The notes under the pieces were generated by a model. That model was not told the DNA's origin and searched no databases. It was given only the letters and a program-made list of their open reading frames with translations. Positions 1 to 5,208 of a stretch of DNA of 5,208 bases are shown here, piece after piece. Source of the stretch: an uncultured beta proteobacterium (GTDB lineage Bacteria > Pseudomonadota > Gammaproteobacteria > Burkholderiales > Rhodocyclaceae); contig CAIVZW010000151.1 of assembly GCA_903910495.1 (NCBI GenBank), positions 1 through 5,208 on the forward strand. The letters are read 5' to 3'. Positions within the stretch are counted from its first letter, which is position 1. Every line of letters begins with the position of its first letter. A program made the translations under genes and the position numbers.

Positions 1-157
1 CAAGCAGTTCGTTAAATATCTGGAAACGTATGATGGGAGTGCTACTTAGTTCGATCATTTTGAAGACAAGTCGATTAGACTGCTGGTGGTCAGCCGCCAT
101 CAGGTTCTCGGCCATATCTAGCTTGTCCTTCAGATGCACTCGCCTGCTTTGTTCCAT
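1..157 (-). CDS. Unrecognised protein, N-terminal part (runs off left edge)
   Basis: An open frame on the minus strand starts at ATG 157-155 and stays open for 52 codons to the window edge, so the C-terminus is missing. An in-frame TGA six codons upstream of this ATG limits the start. Upstream are a GAGGA (170-174), spaced rather far at 12 nt, and a closer GGA at about 7 nt. The visible peptide begins MEQSRRVHLKDKLDMAENLM and continues as a charged, probably helical stretch with HHQQ near residues 24-27, then a more hydrophobic part with STPIIRF near residues 39-45. It has no signal peptide or membrane segment. I do not recognise the family. The residue composition looks protein-like, whereas the opposite-strand frame is rich in Ser, Arg, Cys and Trp like a shadow. 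The local G+C is lower than in uvrA. It is probably a real gene, transcribed away from the tRNA gene, but only the N-terminus can be judged. Confidence 0.5.
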   Translation of the reverse strand, partial: MEQSRRVHLKDKLDMAENLMAADHQQSNRLVFKMIELSSTPIIRFQIFNELL

Positions 158-205
158 GCTTAATTCCGGTCCTCAAAATTGATTTTTGTTCTTTTTTTGT
201 GCCTG

Positions 206-237
206 ATTTTATGGGAGATGTAACCCTGGCGTAACCC
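206..237 (-). promoter_or_regulatory. Candidate promoter with 11-bp direct repeat upstream of the left-edge gene
   Basis: On the minus strand a TAAAAT hexamer (211-206, 5 of 6 to TATAAT) lies 48 bases before the ATG at 157, giving an A-rich leader of about 40 nt. There is no good -35 hexamer. In its place are two exact copies of GGGTTAC (minus strand, 237-231 and 226-220) separated by GCCA, a start-to-start distance of 11 bp. The arrangement (7 bp, 4 bp, 7 bp, then 8 bp to the -10) resembles sites of OmpR/PhoB-family response regulators, which can substitute for a -35 box. The repeat and the hexamer are seen directly; the regulator is inference. Confidence 0.35.
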
Positions 238-250
238 CGCCCCATAAATG

Positions 251-274
251 AAAAAAGCCCGCATCGCTGCAAGC
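251..274 (-). terminator. Intrinsic terminator of tRNA-Ala
   Basis: Read on the minus strand, GCTTGCA and TGCGGGC form a 7-bp stem (with two U·G pairs) closed by the tetraloop GCGA, a GNRA type, and followed by six T. It begins 11 bases after the tRNA CCA end, which fits termination of the tRNA transcript. Confidence 0.8.
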
Positions 275-285
275 CTTGGTATTAC

Positions 286-361
286 TGGTGGAGACGCGCG
301 GGATCGAACCGCGGACCTATTGATTGCGAACCAATCGCTCTCCCAACTGAGCTACGCCCCC
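286..361 (-). tRNA. tRNA-Ala, anticodon CGC
   Basis: A complete 76-nt cloverleaf is encoded on the minus strand. The acceptor stem GGGGGCG pairs with CGTCTCC and contains the G3·U70 wobble that is the identity mark of alanine tRNA. The D arm is GCTC/GAGC, the anticodon loop is TTCGCAA with CGC at 328-326, and the T stem CGCGG/CCGCG encloses TTCGATC. The anticodon stem ATTGG/TCAAT has one G·U pair next to the loop. Discriminator A and CCA are encoded in the DNA. Anticodon CGC reads the alanine codon GCG, adding to the GGC and UGC isoacceptors that most bacteria rely on. The gene stands alone, with its own promoter and terminator, and is not part of an rRNA operon here. Confidence 0.96.
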
Positions 362-372
362 ATTGACCCGAA

Positions 373-401
373 ATTCTACGCGGGTCGCCAGGTTGCGTCA
401 A
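373..401 (-). promoter_or_regulatory. Sigma70 promoter of tRNA-Ala
   Basis: On the minus strand TTGACG (401-396, 5 of 6) and TAGAAT (378-373, 5 of 6) are separated by exactly 17 bp. Initiation about 7 nt downstream would fall a few bases before the tRNA 5' end at 361, leaving a very short leader. The segment after the -10 contains CGGG, a G+C-rich discriminator like those of stringently controlled stable-RNA promoters. A 6-bp inverted repeat flanks the -10 (GACCCG 365-370, CGGGTC 381-386). Confidence 0.75.
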
Positions 402-454
402 TTGATGGGGGTGTCTGAGGGCCCGGTTCATGTATCAATTCTGCATAAGTTAAC

Positions 455-488
455 AAAAAAAAGCCTGCGCTTGTGCAGGCCTTTTTTT
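455..488 (-). terminator. Intrinsic terminator of the HU gene
   Basis: GCCTGC (463-468) and GCAGGC (475-480) form a 6-bp stem, extendable by one G·U pair, around a short loop. On the minus strand it is followed by eight T (462-455) and preceded by seven A. It lies 25 bases beyond the HU stop codon. The A and T tracts on both sides would allow bidirectional function, though no plus-strand gene enters from the left. Confidence 0.88.
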
Positions 489-505
489 GTTTATCAGGAA
501 ACAGA

Positions 506-802
506 TTACTTTTTCTTTTTGCCCTTGGCCGTGGCAACTGCAGCTTTGAAGGTTGCACCGGCAGAGAATTTCGGCACGGTGGTTGCGGCGATCTTGATCT
601 TCTCACCGGTCTTCGGGTTCTTGCCTTCGCGGGCAGCACGAGCAGCGGCTTTGAAGGAACCAAAACCAACGAGGCTTACTCCGTCACCCTTGGCAACAGC
701 CTGAACGATTGTTTCGATAACGGCATCCAGAGCTTTGCCGGAAGCAACCTTGGACAGTTCGGTACGAGTAGCAATTGCATCGATCAATTCAGACTTGTTC
801 AT
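506..802 (-). CDS. hup: HU-family DNA-binding protein
   Basis: This is a 98-residue histone-like nucleoid protein that binds and bends DNA without strong sequence preference as a homo- or heterodimer. The N-terminal MNKSELIDAIA and the helical dimerisation part (about 1-45) match E. coli HU-beta closely. GFGSF (46-50) is the family signature before the beta arms. KNPKTGE (61-67) at the arm tip holds the intercalating proline P63. The C-terminus is slightly longer than the usual 90 residues and ends in a lysine tail (KGKKKK, 93-98), which should add nonspecific DNA contact. The start is supported by AGGAG at 812-808, five bases from the ATG. The gene is 135 bp downstream of uvrA on the same strand, with its own candidate promoter and a strong terminator, so it is probably transcribed mainly alone. 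Subtype (HupA or HupB) is not decided; the closest sequence I recall is HU-beta. Confidence 0.96.
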   Translation of the reverse strand: MNKSELIDAIATRTELSKVASGKALDAVIETIVQAVAKGDGVSLVGFGSFKAAARAAREGKNPKTGEKIKIAATTVPKFSAGATFKAAVATAKGKKKK

Positions 803-851
803 AGTATCTCCTGTTGTAGATTGTTGAGAGCCGTAGTGGTACTCGGAGACA

Positions 852-880
852 ATTCTTACATTTCGTACGCTCGCTGTGAA
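852..880 (-). promoter_or_regulatory. Candidate sigma70 promoter of the HU gene
   Basis: On the minus strand TTCACA (880-875, 5 of 6 to TTGACA) is followed after 17 bp by AAGAAT (857-852, 4 of 6), which is preceded by TG one base away as in extended -10 promoters. Initiation near 845 would give a leader of about 40 nt carrying the AGGAG ribosome binding site. It lies wholly in the gap between uvrA and the HU gene. Confidence 0.5.
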
Positions 881-937
881 GGGGGTTGAGCATGGAAATT
901 GAAAAGAAGTTAAAAATTCTGTTGTTTTTCTTGTTGA

Positions 938-3811
<2,874 letters not shown>

Positions 3812-3842
3812 TGGGGAGCGTTGCCTGAGGGCTGATGCAAAC

Positions 3843-3858
3843 CTGTTAATATACGCAA
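3843..3858. promoter_or_regulatory. Degenerate LexA-like site upstream of uvrA
   Basis: The 16-mer CTGTTAATATACGCAA has one perfect half-site (CTGT), an A/T-rich 8-bp core and a poor second half (GCAA instead of ACAG); on the minus strand it matches 11 of 16 positions of CTGTATATATATACAG. It sits about 30 bp before the uvrA start and overlaps the candidate -10. uvrA is a classical SOS gene in E. coli, which is why I note it. The second half-site is bad enough that it may not bind LexA. Confidence 0.22.
3848..3853 (-). promoter_or_regulatory. Candidate -10 box of uvrA
   Basis: TATATT on the minus strand (5 of 6 to TATAAT) lies 36 bases before the uvrA ATG. The hexamer 17 bp further upstream, TCGTAA (3876-3871), matches the -35 consensus at only 3 of 6 positions, so the promoter is weak or activator-dependent if real. 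I see no convincing promoter for the divergent transporter gene in the same 118-bp gap. Confidence 0.3.
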
Positions 3859-3929
3859 ATCCGTAGGCAATTACGACCGCTCAAAGCCCTACTCGTTCCG
3901 TTTTTCCTCTGTTGATCGGTGTCGACCTG

Positions 3930-5132
3930 ATGTTATCTCCAACCCATGACCCGATGACGTCCGCGGAGCGCCGCGCCGGAATCGGCCTGGCCTCGATCTT
4001 TGCCCTGCGCATGCTCGGTCTGTTCCTGATCCTGCCGGTGTTTTCCGTGGCCGCGCAGAATCTTTCGGGGGGTGATAACTTCACGCTTGTTGGTATTGCA
4101 TTGGGCGCTTATGGGCTCACTCAGGCAATCTTCCAGATTCCGTTTGGTGTAGCGTCCGACCGCTTCGGGCGCAAGCCGGTAATTGTTTTCGGGCTGATTC
4201 TTTTTGCCGCCGGTTGTTTTGTGGCGGCGCTGGCAACTGACCTCTACTGGGTCATTGCCGGGCGTATCCTGCAGGGCGCAGGCGCAATTTCGGCGGCGGT
4301 GACGGCGCTGGCCGCCGATATGACGCGCGAACAGCATCGCACCAAGGTCATGGCCATGATCGGCTCGTCGATCGGTCTGGTCTTTGCCGGTTCGCTGGTT
4401 GCGGCACCGATGCTCTATGCCCTGGTCGGTCTCTCAGGCCTGTTTGCGCTGACCGGAGTGCTGTCGCTTGCCGCCATCGGTGTGGTGACCCACGTGGTTC
4501 CCCCGGCACCGCCCATTATCCGCTTACAGGATGTTTCCAATGCAAAAACGCTGCTTGATCCGCAACTCTTGCGCTTGAATTTCGGCATATTTTCGCTGCA
4601 TCTGATGCAGATGGCGATGTTCATCGTCGTTCCATCCGCACTTAAGACGATCGGCAACTTGCCGCTCTCTGGTCACTGGAAGGTTTATTTGCCAGCGGTA
4701 CTGGCTTCCTTTGTGCTGATGGTGCCGGCGATCATTTATGCCGAGCGTCAGGGACGGGTGAAACAGGTCTTTGTCGGTGCGATTGCCCTCTTGCTGCTGA
4801 CCGAGGTGGGTTTCATCTTCGGTCGGGAAAGTTTCCCGTTTCTGGTCTTTCTGGTGCTCGCCTTTTTTGTGGCCTTCAATATCCTCGAAGCAACGCTGCC
4901 TTCGCTGGTTTCCCGCTTTGCCCCGGCACATCTGCGTGGTCTGGCGCTCGGTATCTACAACACCACGCAGGCGGCCGGCCTGTTCTGCGGGGGCTGGCTG
5001 GGCGGCTGGCTGGTGCAGAATGTTAGTGGCGATGCCGTGTTCATGGTGTGTAGCGCTCTGGCGCTGATCTGGCTAGTGTTGGCCATTTCAATGATTCAAC
5101 CCCCGCTACGCGGGCAGCGGCAAACGGCATAA
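3930..5132 (+). CDS. Major facilitator superfamily transporter, YajR-like
   Basis: This is a 12-helix inner-membrane transporter, presumably proton-coupled; the substrate is not known. The sequence follows E. coli YajR closely: TSAERRA then SIFALRMLG near the N-terminus, LTQAIFQIPFG in TM2, and GHWKVYLPAVL before TM8. Numbered from ATG 3930 (400 residues), MFS motif A GVASDRFGRKP lies at 73-83 between TM2 and TM3, and GRILQGAGAI (111-120) in TM4 is the RxxQG motif. Helices fall at about 20-42, 52-72, 84-102, 106-129, 142-162, 166-189, 215-237, 251-271, 277-297, 301-321, 336-361 and 367-389. YajR itself carries a cytoplasmic C-terminal YAM domain; this protein stops right after TM12, so that domain is absent. 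The start is uncertain: a TTG at 3912 and an ATG at 3954 are in frame, and none has a clear Shine-Dalgarno. ATG 3930 gives an N-terminus closest to YajR in length among those I can compare, with 3954 next. It is divergent from uvrA and 42 bp ahead of ssb. Confidence 0.93.
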   Translation: MLSPTHDPMTSAERRAGIGLASIFALRMLGLFLILPVFSVAAQNLSGGDNFTLVGIALGAYGLTQAIFQIPFGVASDRFGRKPVIVFGLILFAAGCFVAALATDLYWVIAGRILQGAGAISAAVTALAADMTREQHRTKVMAMIGSSIGLVFAGSLVAAPMLYALVGLSGLFALTGVLSLAAIGVVTHVVPPAPPIIRLQDVSNAKTLLDPQLLRLNFGIFSLHLMQMAMFIVVPSALKTIGNLPLSGHWKVYLPAVLASFVLMVPAIIYAERQGRVKQVFVGAIALLLLTEVGFIFGRESFPFLVFLVLAFFVAFNILEATLPSLVSRFAPAHLRGLALGIYNTTQAAGLFCGGWLGGWLVQNVSGDAVFMVCSALALIWLVLAISMIQPPLRGQRQTA

Positions 5133-5137
5133 GTCTT

Positions 5138-5143
5138 TATAAT
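5138..5143 (+). promoter_or_regulatory. Candidate -10 box of ssb
   Basis: A perfect TATAAT begins six bases after the transporter stop codon and 37 bases before the ssb ATG. No recognisable -35 hexamer exists at 15-19 bp spacing, where the sequence is the G+C-rich end of the transporter gene, and there is no extended TG. It could be a regulated or secondary ssb promoter; no terminator separates the transporter from ssb, so read-through is also possible. No LexA-like palindrome is visible in this gap. Confidence 0.45.
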
Positions 5144-5174
5144 CCGTATTTCGAACATTCTTCATGGAGGCAAC

Positions 5175-5208
5175 ATGGCTTCGGTCAACAAAGTGATTCT
5201 CGTCGGAA
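5175..5208 (+). CDS. ssb: Single-stranded DNA-binding protein, first 11 codons
   Basis: The last 34 bases encode MASVNKVILVG and one base more, which is the typical N-terminus of bacterial SSB, the first strand of its OB fold. SSB is the tetrameric protein that coats single-stranded DNA in replication, recombination and repair. A TGGAGG at 5165-5170 lies four bases before the ATG and is a good ribosome binding site; another ATG at 5164 is out of frame. The gene is cut by the window end, so the OB fold and the acidic C-terminal tip cannot be checked. Position near uvrA supports the call, since the two genes are neighbours in many proteobacteria. Confidence 0.9.
   Translation, partial: MASVNKVILVG

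Noticed and set aside
90..272. Minus-strand open frame of 60 codons after tRNA-Ala
   Set aside because: Its start lies inside the tRNA terminator hairpin, it has no ribosome binding site, and it overlaps the better-supported frame at 1-157.
473..889. Plus-strand open frame of 138 codons opposite the HU gene
   Set aside because: It is antisense to a clear HU gene and starts inside the HU terminator; Cys- and Ser-rich composition is typical of a shadow frame.
5102..5114. Hairpin CCCGC-TAC-GCGGG at the end of the transporter gene
   Set aside because: The stem is short, is followed by G+C-rich coding sequence and not by T, and lies before the stop codon, so it is not an intrinsic terminator.

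Overview
The window looks like ordinary chromosome from a betaproteobacterium, most likely of Rhodocyclales type. The basis is the gene order uvrA / MFS transporter / ssb with an HU gene next to uvrA, the strong protein similarity to proteobacterial families, and moderately G+C-rich coding DNA. The genus cannot be fixed from the sequence alone.

Layout from left to right. At the left edge (1-157, minus) is the 5' part of an unrecognised gene that runs out of the window. It lies in DNA of lower G+C (about 45% over 1-240 by hand count) and has a candidate promoter preceded by a tidy 11-bp-spaced direct repeat. Next is a tRNA-Ala gene with anticodon CGC (286-361, minus), with its own good sigma70 promoter and an intrinsic terminator. 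Then come an HU-family nucleoid protein (506-802, minus) with a strong ribosome binding site, a plausible promoter and an intrinsic terminator, and full-length uvrA (938-3811, minus), the damage-recognition ATPase of nucleotide excision repair. Divergent from uvrA is a 12-TM major facilitator transporter resembling E. coli YajR without its C-terminal domain (3930-5132, plus). The window ends 11 codons into ssb (from 5175, plus), which is preceded by a perfect TATAAT box.

uvrA, ssb and hup all act on DNA (repair, single-strand binding, compaction). In E. coli uvrA and ssb are divergent neighbours under LexA control; here a transporter gene sits between them and only a degenerate LexA-like site lies upstream of uvrA. 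The transporter has no visible functional link to repair. There is no CRISPR array, insertion sequence or toxin-antitoxin pair, and I see no clear sign of a new multi-gene system. The least ordinary part is the first 285 bases: an unknown gene with a regulator-like repeat, in lower-G+C DNA against the 3' end of a tRNA gene, which could be the edge of an integrated element.
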